A DNA stretch of 64,000 nt, taken from the NCBI GenBank assembly GCA_951802195.1, contig OX637630.1, positions 1 through 64,000 of the forward strand, written 5' to 3'. The DNA comes from Tausonia pullulans (lineage: Eukaryota > Basidiomycota > Tremellomycetes > Cystofilobasidiales > Mrakiaceae). Shown here one piece after another: positions 19,944 to 31,300 of this stretch. The position numbers were made by a program, and so were the translations under genes. The first letter of the stretch is position 1. Each line of letters starts with the position of its first letter. A model generated the notes under the pieces. That model saw only the letters and a program-made list of their open reading frames with translations, was not told the DNA's origin and ran no database searches.

Positions 19944-22940
19944 ATGTCCGACGAGTGAGCTGTTCTCCTGTCAGGGGCAAGGCTGTCTTCCGCTGACACG
20001 CTTCCCCGCCAGTTCCGAGATGGACGACTTCGTCATGGACGACGAGGACGACCTCGACATGGGCTATGACGACGACGATGGTCAGTCGCCTCCCTTCCCT
20101 CCCTCCTTCCCCCGCCCCTCCACGGTGGAGGAGAGGAGCTCATCTCTTCCGAGACGGCGTGTGTGGGCTATCTCGGTATCCTTTCCCCTCGGCTTCTCCC
20201 CCCTCTCGCTGTCGCCCGACCTCGCTCGTTACATCAGCATCCCTTGGCACACGCGCGGTCGCTGATACGGCTCCCTCTCCTTGCCCCCCTTGTTGTGCCC
20301 GATCCTCCAGAGTCTGCCTCCGATGTTGCTGACGACGATGAGGACGAGGACGCCGTCGATTTTGGCTACGAGGACATGTCAACGTCCAAGACGCTCGAGA
20401 AGAAGGTCCGTGGCTCTTCCCGAGTCCTTCGGCTCCACCGCCGCCGCCGGTCCCGGCTCGCCCTGCTGACGGACGGACGCCCGGTCCCTGCAGCCTTACG
20501 ACGTCACCTACAAGTGCAAGCACCCAGACGAGCTCCGCAAGGCGATGGAGACCGAGGTTGAGAAGCTGAGGTCGATCTTTGATCCCATGGACGTGAGTCA
20601 TCCTCTCCCTGCCTCCCATCCTTTTCCTCCCCTTGCACCCCATGCGCGGCGTCGTGCGACCAGTCGTCGTCCGCCCTCTTCCTCTTCGCTCGCTGCTTCA
20701 CTCCTGTCTTTCCTGTGACGCTGACAGTCACTCTTATCTCCTTGCAGGTCCAGACCGCGACGCTTCTCCTCCGCTCAATGAACTGGAACAGGGAGAAGGT
20801 GCGTCGTCGTCTCGGCGCTCATCCGCCGCATCGCCGCCGTCCGCTCTCGACCGGTCTGGCTAATTAACCCATGCCCTCCAATACAGCTCATTGAGCGGTA
20901 TATGGAGGACCCAGAAGCCTGTCTCTCCGCTGCCGGACTGGACCACAACCCTCCCTCGCCTGTGGTCACATCGACGTCGCTGCCGAATCCGGGCCTCGCC
21001 GAAGGTGCCACCTCGTCGTCGTCGTCGTCATCCCAGCAGCGAAAGTCGGGTCGGACCAACACCCGCGCCTCACTTTCCCACCCTTCTGCCCTCGCATCAT
21101 CCTCCTCGACTTCCTCTCGCTGGGACGGTGGCTCGTTCCCGAAGCTCGCTGCCGCCACGGAATCCTTCATGTGCCCGATCTGCTGTCTCGACTTTGAGGC
21201 CGAAGACGTCGAGGAGCAGACGCTCGCCCTCGGGTGCGGTCATCGGGCCTGCCGCGACTGCTGGTCGATGTACCTTGAGGGTAAGATCAAGACTGAGGGC
21301 GAGAGCGTTCGAATTCAGTGCCTCGAGGACGGCTGCGATCGCATCGTCAGCGAGCGCGTCGTTAACTCGCTCGTCGCGGACGACGTCAAGGAGCGGTGAG
21401 TACGAGAGGATTGGCTAACAACTCCGGTCGATGCTGACCCTCTCATCTCTCATGTCCCATAGCTACCATGAGCTGCTGAACCGCACCTACGTCGACGACA
21501 ATCCGTCTCTCAAGTGGTGCCCTGCGCCCGGATGTGCGTCTTGTCTGTTTCCTCCTTGGGGGGGGGGGGGGGGGGGGGGGGGCTTAAGCTGATCATTACT
21601 CCTCTCCCCATCAGGCATCTTCGCCGTCGAATGCAAGCAGGCCGCACCCAAGGTCCTCAATACCATTATCCCGACCGTCACGTGCGAATGCGGGCAGACG
21701 TTCTGCTTCGGGTGCGTCCGAGCGCGCTAGCGATTCGAGGATGTCTTTTCGCTGCTGACTAGTTCCTCCATCAAGATGCGGGAACCCGGCCGACCACCGA
21801 CCGGTCATCTGCCGGATCGCCAAGCTCTGGTGGAAAAAGTGCGCCGATGACAGTGAGACGTCCAACTGGATCAGCGCCAACACGAAGGAGTGCGACAAGT
21901 GCCATTCGACGATTGAGAAGAACGGAGGATGCAAGTGGGTGTCGCCATCTATATCTCTCTCACCCGATTTTCCTCTTGACTTGGCTGACACTCGCTCCCG
22001 ATCTAAGCCACATGACGTGCAAGAAGTGCAAGCGTAAGTTTGGTTATCGCTTCTCTCAGGGCGGTGACTCGGGACTGACCTCCCTCCCTCCTCCTTTCAG
22101 ACGAGTTCTGTTGGGTCTGCATGGGCAACTGGGCTGAGCACGGAACAAGCTGGTACAACTGCAACCGGTACGAGGAAAAGTCCGGGACCGAGGCCCGCGA
22201 CGCGCAGTCCAAGAGCCGGGCGAGCCTCGAGCGGTACCTCCACGTGAGCGCCTCTCTCCTCTCATCCTTCCTGCTCGTGCCTTTTGTTGACTTTCTCCCC
22301 CAGTACTACAACCGATGGGCAAACCACGAGCTTTCGGCCAAGCTCGACCGCGAGCTATACGCCAAGACAGAAAAGAAGGTCCGTTTGAGGCGTCGCTCCT
22401 CGACGTTCACCCTTGCTGACCTCCCCCGGCTCATTCCTCAAGATGGAGGAGATGCAGTTGACGTCGAACCTCACCTGGATCGAGGTTCAATTTGCTAAGA
22501 AGGCCGTCGACACACTCGTCGTTGCCCGCATGACGCTCAAGTGGACCTACGCCATGGCGTTCTAGTGCGTCGCCTCTCGCCTGCCTCATTGACGAGCCCA
22601 TCTCTGATCGTGGTCCGCGCTTTCTAGCCTCGCGCGCAACAACCAGACGACACTCTTTGAGGACAACCAGTCTGACCTCGAGCAGGCGGTTGAGGCGCTC
22701 TCAGAGCTGCTCGAGAAGCCCATCGACAAGGACGCGATCGCCGCGCTCCGGCAGCAGGTGACGGACAAGACGGTCTACGTTCAGAAGCGGCACGAAATCC
22801 TGCTGGATGACTCGCTGAGGGGCTATCTTGAAGGACGGTGCGTCGCCGTCACGCTTCCTCTTCTCTTGTGCTCTCCAATCCTGACACAGTTTCTTCCTCA
22901 CAGCTGGATCTGGTCCGTCGACACCCTCGCGAGGGCATGA
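19944..22940 (+). CDS. Ariadne-type RBR E3 ubiquitin ligase
   Basis: Starts with an 11-nt coding exon (19944-19954) that splices to [16 protein letters not shown]; the last exon ends [11 protein letters not shown] (TGA at 22938). Order: acidic N-terminus; a UBA-like segment ([38 protein letters not shown]); RING1 ([30 protein letters not shown]); IBR ([19 protein letters not shown]); RING2 ([19 protein letters not shown]) holding the catalytic cysteine in GGCNHM; and the C-terminal Ariadne helices ([38 protein letters not shown]). RBR ligases take ubiquitin from E2 onto RING2 and pass it to substrates, and Ariadne ligases are typically activated by neddylated cullins. All key residues appear present. 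One intron holds a 25-base G run. Confidence 0.92.
21558..21582. repeat. Run of 25 G inside an Ariadne intron
   Basis: An uninterrupted G tract lies in the intron after the exon ending WCPAPG. In the sense strand of the transcript it is G-rich and could fold into a quadruplex. Length may be unreliable in sequencing. Confidence 0.9.
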
Positions 22941-24013
22941 ACGGCGTGCGCTTCGTCCTTGCTTCGTCTCCCTCCCTCTCCCCCCCCCCCCCCCCCCCCT
23001 CCCTCCTGGCATCAGCACTATAGTCTCTTTGCATTCTCCTCCTTCCCTTCCCTCTCTCCGCACGCATGCACGTTCTTCTCGCTTCATCCCTTCCTCTCGC
23101 TGCTCCCTTTCTCTCCTCTCTCACTATCGTCCCCTCAGTTCTTGTCCCAGCCCTCCTTCTTTTCGTCTTTTTGTTTTCTCTTGTAGAATCAGGATTATGA
23201 GCCTACTTACTCTCTACTTTTACCGACCCGTAACGCCAACACGGACTAAGCTGAGATGACGATGAAAGGGGGTTTTGCCTGTCCGACCTCGTCGCGCTGT
23301 GTCCGTCGCTCGTTTTTTTTTCTTGCTCTCCAACCACCACCCACTCGCCCTCAATATGACGACGCCCGTCTCCTCATCCTCATCGTTATCGGCCCCTCCG
23401 CCACAGCCTTTGTCTCTGCCTTCCCCCCAGCAACATAGCGCCCAAGGGCGACCTCTTCCTCTCCAGACCCCGCCGTCGTCGCCTCAAGCTCCAAGAAGCG
23501 GACACCCATCCCACTGGAGCCTATACTCTGCAAGTCGTTCAAGATGAATACTGGGTGCCCATACATTCGTTCTTCCTTGCATGATGTTTCCTTCCTTGCT
23601 CTCCAAGCGAAAGCACATACATCTGAAGAAAGAGACATAACCTCATCGCGTTGAGAGACGAGCTGGTCACGTACAATATCCTCGCATTCCAGAGGCATCT
23701 TTGTTCGTCGGCCCGCCAGATGTTGGATCGCACGCGAGGGAGAAGCAGAAAATGCTGGGGAGGGAGCGGGAAGATTAAGGTCAGAGGGAGAAGCTGAGAA
23801 GAAGGAAACAAAAAAAAGCGGGTAAGAGGCGGTAGCGATGTGGAACGACGCATGTTGATGGGTCTTTTATCGGCATTGGCAGGATGGTGCGTTTCTGTCT
23901 GTCATCTCTCTCACTCTTTCGTCATCCTAGAAGATAACTGGAACTCCTGACTAGGCCCAGTATTGCGGGTGTGTGCTCTTTGACTCACATGTCTCCTTTC
24001 CTATCCATCACAG
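22941..24013. other. 3' region of the Ariadne gene and unassigned sequence
   Basis: A 20-base C run lies at 22980-22999, then a C/T-rich stretch. A plus-strand ATG at 23356 opens a short disordered frame (MTTPVSSSSSLSAPPPQPLS, stop before 23550). It might be the first exon of the RING relic that follows, but the pieces in between are not recognisable. Confidence 0.4.
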
Positions 24014-24257
24014 AGAGCTTCAGGTACACCTTCTGCTTGTCCTGCATCAAAACATGGAGGGACCCCAAGCGAAGTGTTCGGCGAAGCTTGCGAACGTCAA
24101 GAGCTGTGTGTCCGCCTTGATTCCCCCTCTTCTTCGCCTTCTTGTTTGTTTGCCTCTTTCTCGCTCATGCTCTACATGCCGTGCAAATTCCAGCTTCGTC
24201 GTGCCTTATCACCGCTTCCCGCCAGACGAAGAGGCGAAGGCGGTCGCAACCGCATAG
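24014..24257 (+). pseudogene. Relic of a makorin-like RING finger gene
   Basis: After an acceptor-like CACAG, one frame reads SFRYTFCLSCIKTWRDPKR, which resembles the HxFCLxCIxxWR core of makorin-type RING fingers. A second frame then gives CSTCRANSSFVVPYHRFPPD, resembling the CPLCR end of the same RING and the tail that follows in this family. The two halves are in different frames without a usable splice site between them. The CCCH fingers expected before and after the RING are not seen. I read it as a broken host gene; another RING protein is possible. Confidence 0.45.
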
Positions 24258-24704
24258 TCCAGGGCCTGACTAATGACGATTCCTGTTCGATGAATGAGCC
24301 GATGCTTGTCGCGCGACTGCTACTAATGGCTGCGCTCGCAATTATTTTTAAGCCAGTCCTTCTTCGACTAGATTCTATATCTTCGGACACGACTGGTGAG
24401 TCCGCCACAAACCCGCCTTTTCTCCCAGGCTCACTGAACCTCGGTTCGTCAGCCCCTACACCCACAACGCTGTAGACGGAATCCACCACCATCTCGGCCT
24501 GAACGTCGGTGCGACAATGTGTAAGTGTCTCCTAGCATCTCAGCGCTCGCGTGTCCCTCTGCTAACCATCACTCTTCAAGCGCGCCACAGGCAACTAGAC
24601 CATCTCTCCCGATGCTGCCAACCAGATCGAGATACTCCGCTTGATCCACAAATACCCTGTTCGAGGCCTGAGCCGAGTGCGTGATTCCAAGTTTCCACCA
24701 CTCG
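24258..24704. other. Degenerate stretch with coding-like fragments
   Basis: Two short plus-strand pieces look like former exons: one ending YTHNAVDGIHHHLGLNVGAT before GTAAGT at about 24521, and one after an AAG acceptor reading TISPDAANQIEILRLIHKYP. An in-frame stop precedes the second piece. I do not recognise the family. The old LTR at 24705 cuts off what follows. Confidence 0.35.
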
Positions 24705-25087
24705 TGCCAGGCTTTCACGGATTTACCACATTGGCTCTGCGCCTATGGGGCTGTCGGAATCTCGCGGACCCGCCACCTCGGTTTCGTGCCTGCGTACATC
24801 GACTGGCTTACCCGCCCGGCTCCCACACCTGCCGCCACTCTTCAGCCACACTGTCACACACTCTTTGTTCCTTTTTCTTTCCCTTTAGTCCATAAAACGC
24901 TCAGTTCACCGAAGACCTTTGTTCTGCATTTGGACTATCATTGAAACCCAACAAACCCTGCCCAAGACATTGAAGCGGGCTATTGCCACCTGGCCGGCCA
25001 CCTCCACCCCTTCAGTCTCACTCCTCCACCGACGCTCCTCTTCTCACCCATCCTTCTCAGCCCTTGGCCCATGGGCCAATCCTTACA
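24705..25087 (+). mobile_element. Old LTR copy of the same superfamily
   Basis: The 383-bp copy runs from TGCCAGGCTTTCACGG to GGCCAATCCTTACA. It shares AATCTCGCGGACCCGCCACC, CAGCCACACTGTCACACACT and CCATAAAACGCTCAGTTC with the other LTRs but has many differences. No target duplication is visible. It lies about 1.1 kb upstream of the SH3-protein start codon. Confidence 0.8.
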
Positions 25088-26194
25088 CCTTTTTGGGCGG
25101 GAAAGACTCTGGCTCACTGCCTCCTCCCACCTTGCACAGGTTCATCCGTCATACGAGCCTTCGGGGCCAACCAGGCAAGGATCGTGTTCCCCGTCATCGC
25201 CATGGCTCCCGCGACCCCAGCGGCCGCACGGCTGAGTGCTACCATGCCTGAGGAGACCACGGGCATGTGCAGCGACGCCATCGCCCCCGCTGAATGCGCT
25301 GGGGCAACGAACGCCGCCGGTGGAGAGGCCCGCGGCATTCCGGAGGGTGGCCCGCGCTGCGAGGACGAGCAAGACCTGACTGGACGGCTGCCATCAGACA
25401 GACGACCTGCTGGCGAAAGCCGCCCGGGGTGGGACAAGAGCCGACGGTCGCATCCGCAGTCGCGCTGCCGTGGGCCACGGCGGAGTAGTATTGGATCGGG
25501 TTGCCGGCTCGCTGGCTCTGTTCGACTAATCGTGCGTCCTGCCGTCCGACCCGCATCATCACTGATCTCCCCTGCGTCGCCGTCGCCCGCCCACCCTTCT
25601 CTCGTCGCCGTCGACGCGTCAAGGCCCCGCCCAGTCGCCGCCGTCGTTGCCGCCGTCCGCGCCCTCTGGCCAGCCAGCGAGCGAGCTCGCCCGTTCGTGC
25701 TCCTTACCCCCACCCACCTGGGTTCGTTCCTTCCCCCTTCGCTCTGGCCCTCTCACCCCCGCCCGCCTACGCTCTCAGGCGGGTTTCTCGCGCTCGCGTG
25801 CTCGCTCTTGCGCAGGAAACGAGCCCCTCGAGAGCCTGCCGAAGTTTCGGCGGCCGCTGGCCCGTCACTTAACCAACCTGCTAACCTTTGCTTCCCTCCT
25901 GCCCCTCTCCCAATCTCTCCCTCGCTTTCTCGGCCTCTCTTGATCATTTCCGACCTTCTCGCCCCCACTCTTTGTCTGCTCCCCGACCCTTCGCCCCGCT
26001 TGGATCTCCGCGCTCGCGTCAACCCTCCCTTCCGTGCTGGGCCACAGTCGACAGCGGGCCTTCTTCCCTCCTCCGCTCTCTCCCCCTCGCCCAGCCCAGC
26101 CCGCCCACTCTCGCTCGGTCCCTCGGGCCTCCCCGCTTTCTTCCCACCTCCCTCCCCCCCCCCTCCTTTCGCCCTTACCTGCACCCGCACCGTC
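25088..26194. other. Upstream region of the SH3 gene
   Basis: A GC-rich leader or promoter. The frame of the downstream gene stays open through all of this stretch and back into the LTR, but the composition is simple (alanine, proline, serine, arginine) and other frames are open as well. I therefore treat it as non-coding with low certainty. Confidence 0.4.
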
Positions 26195-27849
26195 ATGCCC
26201 AACAGCAGCGAACCCCCATTGGCGTCGTCTGCCGTCCCCGCCTCCGCCGCCGCTGGCTCGTCGGCCCACGTCTCGCTCGCGTCCTCGCGGTCCTCGTCGC
26301 CGCACTTCCCGTCGCCCTCGTCAGCTTACAAGCCCCCACCGAGCGAGAGCGAGGAGCTGGAGCGCATCAGCTCCCTCATCCGGTCCGTCGGCCCCTCCGC
26401 CTCGTCGGCGGCGGCTGCTACGGGCCATCCGTCGTCGTCGTCGTCGGCGTCGTCGGATGCGAGGCGGCAAGCGTCATCCTCGTCGTCGTTCGCCGCGACG
26501 ACCATGGCGGCTCTCCCCGAAAGTAAATGCGGCGCTGAGAGCAGCGGGCAGGCGACCTCGACGGTCGAGGACGGCGTCGATGACGACGATGCGTACGAGC
26601 TCCCGCCAGAGAGCAGCGTGTTCTCCTCCCGTCGAGCGTCGCTCATCTCCTCGAGCGGGTCGGCGAACCAGCCCCACCCGCTCGACGAGCCGAGGCTGCC
26701 GACGCCTGAACCGAAGGAACCCCACCTCGACCATGACCTCTATGGCAAGCACCACGACGCATCGCCGTCGTCAGCCCCCCCGACGACGGACGCCGGCTTC
26801 TCGGTATCGCCCTCGTCTCGGCCAGAGTCCTCTAGCGGCGCTTCGCTCCCGGCCGCGGCAGGCAGCGGTGGGCCTGGCTCGCCCAACGTTCACCCTCAGC
26901 AGCAACAGCAGCCCGACGCGTCGACGTCTTCCATCCCGCCGACCTCCTCCTCCTCCAGCAACCTCCTTCTTCATCGCGAGGCAGCAGCGACGGCTGTGGC
27001 CCTCTCCCCAACCTCCTTCGAGCCCGCTTCCTCCCCGCCGTCCCAACCCATTGTCCGGGATTTCGCCTTCCCGCCAGACGACGACCGCCACTTCGGCCGG
27101 GGTTCCCGCCGGGCCTCGCTCGTCCTCGAGCAGGGCCGCCAGCGGGCAGCAGAGGCAGCTTCTGGTGGCAGCAGCAGCAGCGATGGTAGAGGAGGAACTG
27201 GTGGCGAAGGGTCGTCGGCCGGAGGAGGGTCGAACCCATCGGCCTCCGGGTGGAGCTTTGCCAACTTTGGGTTCGCAAACCGCCGAAGAGCCGGGACGGA
27301 CAATGATGAAGAAGACGAGGGGGAGGACGAAGAGGTAGACGACGACGATGACGACGAGTCCCACTGGGACGAGGACGCCGACGACTATGATCCGGACGAC
27401 CCCAGGCACGGCGTCGCCCGCGCTGAGATCGACGGAAGCGCCTGCTCGGACGGCGCCGTCGACTATGGGGCTGCACCTGACGAGGATGACGAGCCGCCTT
27501 GCAGTCCGGGAGTGTACCGGGCGCTCTACGGGTGAGTGCCGTCTCTTTCTGTCCTCTTAACTTCCGTCCCGTCCTTCTTGCCTCTAACAACCCCACCCGC
27601 CCTCGCAGCTTTCTCTCTGAAGGCGCCGCCGAGCTGACCCTCGCCGAGGGCGACTACGTTCGCGTCCACGCGTCTGGTGGTATCGGCTGGGTCATCGCGA
27701 CCTTGCTCCCCGATGGCCCTCCTCCTCCGCGAGGCAGCAACAAGGGCGGAGAGGTCGAGGAGGATGCTGCGGATCTGGAGAACCAGGGACTAGTACCGAG
27801 AGGATACCTAGTTCGCTGCGAGGAGTACGAGCGGGGTGAGGAGTCTTGA
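26195..27849 (+). CDS. SH3-domain protein, Nbp2/Skb5-like
   Basis: Two exons, 26195-27531 and 27609-27849, give 525 residues. The ATG at 26195 (MPNSSEPPLASS) was chosen because it opens the serine-rich part after a typical upstream C/T-rich leader; the frame is open further upstream. The first 430 residues are mostly disordered, rich in serine, proline and acidic runs, with a short helix-like SESEELERISSLIRSV. The C-terminus is one SH3 domain split by the intron: VYRALYGFLSEGAAELTL, then EGDYVRVHASGGIGWVIATL and GLVPRGYLVRCEEYE. In yeasts, Nbp2 and Skb5 have this arrangement and link phosphatases or kinases in stress and polarity signalling. The exact partner here is unknown. Confidence 0.75.
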
Positions 27850-28381
27850 GCGATCATTCCTGACTTTTCTCCGCCTCATTATCGGTTTCCTTTTCTCCCT
27901 TCTTCCCATCTTTCCCTCCATTTGCTTCTCACTGCTCCCTGCCTCTCTCTCTCTTTCTCTCATCGAATCGCGCTACCCACGACCCCCCCCCCCTCCCCCC
28001 CCCCCCCTCCGACCCTTACCTGCCGTCCTATTCCACCCGCCTGATCACGTCACGTCACCGCCGGCCCCCCACTTCTTCTTGGTCATTTTCTCCCGTATCT
28101 TTCGCTCTTGTCACTTTTCTGTTTCCTCCACCGGAATTACATCTATATACCCCCGTTTGCTTGTCTCCCGTCCGCCCTCCCCCTCTCTTCTTACCCACTC
28201 TCACGCGCGCGTGTGCAATGCATGGCCCTCGGTCCTTCTTCTCTCGCGTCGACGAGAAGATCTCCTGCGGAGCAAGACTCGACACACAATCGAACATCGC
28301 TCATAGTATTGCCCGTGTCCACCGAGAACCCTTCGTCCCCACCCCCCCCCCCCCCCCCCCCCCACTTCCTTCGTCCCTCTT
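27850..28381. other. Convergent 3' region with long C runs
   Basis: This lies between the ends of the SH3 gene (+) and SEC8 (-). It is C/T-rich, with C runs at 27983-27993, 27995-28007 and a pure 22-base C run at 28342-28363, 18 bp beyond the SEC8 stop. On the SEC8 transcript strand the last run is G-rich. Confidence 0.7.
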
Positions 28382-31300
28382 TCACTCGTCCCGCACCACC
28401 TCCATAAGGCTCACGAGATACTCGTTGTACTGACGCCTCTCCTTGTCCGAAGTCGGGGCTGGCTTGGTCGTCATCTCCCCTCCTCCTCCTCCTCCCTTTG
28501 CTCCTCCACCCCTGCTCGCCCCCGGCCCCTGCTCGACCCCCATCTGCAAGCTGAGCATGGCCCGATACTCCTCGAACGAGAACCCCCTCGTCCCCGGCGG
28601 TGTTGTCGTCGTCCCCTTGAGCCGGAGTCCGTCGAGCATGGGCTTGGGGCCCTCGAAGAAGAGGTGCCAGTAGGCTCGACCACGGAGGAAGTCGGCTTCG
28701 GAGGGGTCGTCGGCGATCGTCTTGAGGGATTGCTGGAGGGCGAGGACGTTGCGCATGATCTGGATGATGTGGGAGGGGGCGGGCGGGCGCGTTCAACACT
28801 GGGTCCGAAGTCTCTCAGGAGCAAAAAAAACGACGCACCTTGCGCACGCCAAAGGCATTGGCGAACGGGACGTGTCGTGAGTTGGATACCAGCAGATCAT
28901 CGACGAGTGGGCCCAGTCCACGAAGGACAAAGGACCGCTCCCTTGGGGGGAGTGTCGTCTCGGCGACTTCCTCAAACCGTTCCAGGTCCGCGATGAGATC
29001 GATGACATTTGGGTCGGGCTCAAAAGCTTCTTGCTCGAGGCGGTAGTTGCCCTGGGGAAGGGGAAGCGTCAGCAGTGTGTGAACAGATGAGGGACGACAA
29101 CGAGAGAGGGCTCACCCTCATGGCGAGGTCCATAAAGTGCATTACCCGACAGCGGATCTCGATGCGCATCGTGAAGAGGACCATCTCGGAGAGTTGCTTG
29201 TAAGTTTCGAGGAGGGCCTCGAAGCGTCTGAGGAGGAAAGGCGCTCAGCATACAAACACAACAAGGGGTCAAGGGTACGAGACGCAACTGGGCCATGGCG
29301 TGGGTCAGGGGCAGCTGAGGACCTCCTTCAGGGACCGTGTCTCGGCCGCCAGTTGCGCGGTCCATCTGGGAGGGTGGTGACTGGCGGGTCAAGGGGATGA
29401 ATTAGTGATGTCCCAAAGGCAAAACACGGGTAAGGGGACAGACCGGCCCAGTCTCAAACGTCAGCGTCGTCGCTGGAGGCGAGACCAGTCCGCTCGCCGT
29501 GTCGTCCGCCGAGCCTTTGAGCTCCTTCAGTCGAGCCATCGTCCAGATCTAAAATGGCAGGCGGACGTCAGTCAGTCAAACTCGATCGAAAAAAAAGGGA
29601 TAGACAGCGAAAACCCACTAAGCTCATGTACAGGTTCCCCAGCTGGCCGAACTTCCGCGTCGAGGCCAACAGCTTGTCCTCCTCAATCACCTGCTCATTC
29701 TTCAGCGCCAACTCGAGCCTCGTCTCCTGCAAACCCAGCTCGCGAAGTCTCCCCGGCTTGTCCTCTGACGTCCGGTTGAGCTCCTCCATACACGCCGTCA
29801 GTTCGACTCTCTGCGCCCAGAGACCTGAGAGTGAGAGGTGCGAGGTTGCGCCGTCGGCGCCACCGCTGCTGCTGTGCCGGGAAACGACCTCTGTGAAGTG
29901 GGCGCTGCATCGCTGGTAGAACTGGATGATGATGGAAATGATGAGCCGAGAGTAATTCTCCCGGTGGAAGGGCGTCGTCCTGAGCATGGCGCAGAGGTTG
30001 GTTATGAGCGCCAGGACTTGAACGGACGCCTTAATCACAGGTCGGAGCGTCAGCGTTCGCCACGAAGGGTCCTCTTGGAAGGCGTTTAGGGCTGTGAGGA
30101 TGAGAAGAAGGGTAAGTTGCTTGCCGGTCGAACTGGTGTAAAAGATCTCAAACTTACCTCTCGTCGCCTGCCCAAAGAGATCCGAGACCTTCTCCTCGAG
30201 CCTCGGGAGGTAGACCTTGACGACAAATTCGTCGAGACCAGACGTATCATCCTCATTGAACCCGATAGGCATGATGGCCGACGCGCGAGCAAGGAACGCG
30301 AGCGTCGGTTGGAAGAGGATGGGGACATTGAACGCGTCGGGCGGGACGACCGTGCGATGCTGAGTTGTCGTCGCTGCCGCTGGCGACGTCGCCGCTAGAC
30401 TGAGGCGGTCATCCACCGAGACTGATGTCGACGCCGTGTCGAGGCCAACGAGGCCCGGGACGGAGGACCGTAGCGAGCGAAGCAAGTCCTCGTCGTACAT
30501 TTTCACGAGCCGCGCGTTGACTTTGGCGTCCGAGTCGACGAACCGAAAGACGTTCTTCGTCCGGTCGCGTTGGGTCTTGCCGTCCCGAAGAACGTCGTTG
30601 ACCGAGGCGATCGGGTTCCGCGTCGACGCCAAGCTCAAGTCCTCATTCGTCAGGTAGTCACGGAGAAGCGTCCGGACCTCAGCCTGGATGGGCTTCCAGA
30701 TCTCGACGACGTCTGCGGCGATGGCGACAGCAGACCCGCCTCCGTTAACCTTGTGTTGCATTGTCGACGACGCCGATATTGGCGCCGAGGCGACCGCGGA
30801 AGGAGCTCCTCCCGTCGTGATACTAGGCGGGGCATCTCGGAAGTCCTTCCTTCCAGCGATCCACCCGGCGACCTCCCAAGTGACGCGCAAGCCCTGAAGA
30901 ACCGCGTCGAGTTTGGCGTAAGTCGTCCAGAAAAGATCCCGGAGCGTTTCGGCGCGCTCGTCGACGCTTGACGAGTAGTCGAGCGCATGCAGAGCACCAA
31001 CGAGGACCGTCGCGTCGCCGATGGCTGCAGCGGCGGCCTCGCCGCTGACGCCAATTCCTGTTGCCATCGATCCCAAGGTCGAACCTCCCGCGACCGCTGC
31101 CGAGGAGCTGATGGCGGTGGAGGATGGTGGCGGCGGCGCCATCGCCATTGCCGCCCCCGTCGGCGCCAGATTTTGCCTCCTCCGATCTGCAGCCCTCTCC
31201 TCTACCTCCGCAACCGTCGCCTCGACAAGAGCAAACACTTCCGCCGACTGCCTTTGCGTGAGCGTCTCAAGCGCCCAGCCGAGCCTCCCCAGTGCTGCAA

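Noticed and set aside
25114-25713. Minus-strand frames upstream of the SH3 gene
   Set aside because: Several overlapping frames are open on both strands in this GC-rich stretch and none carries a motif or splice pattern.
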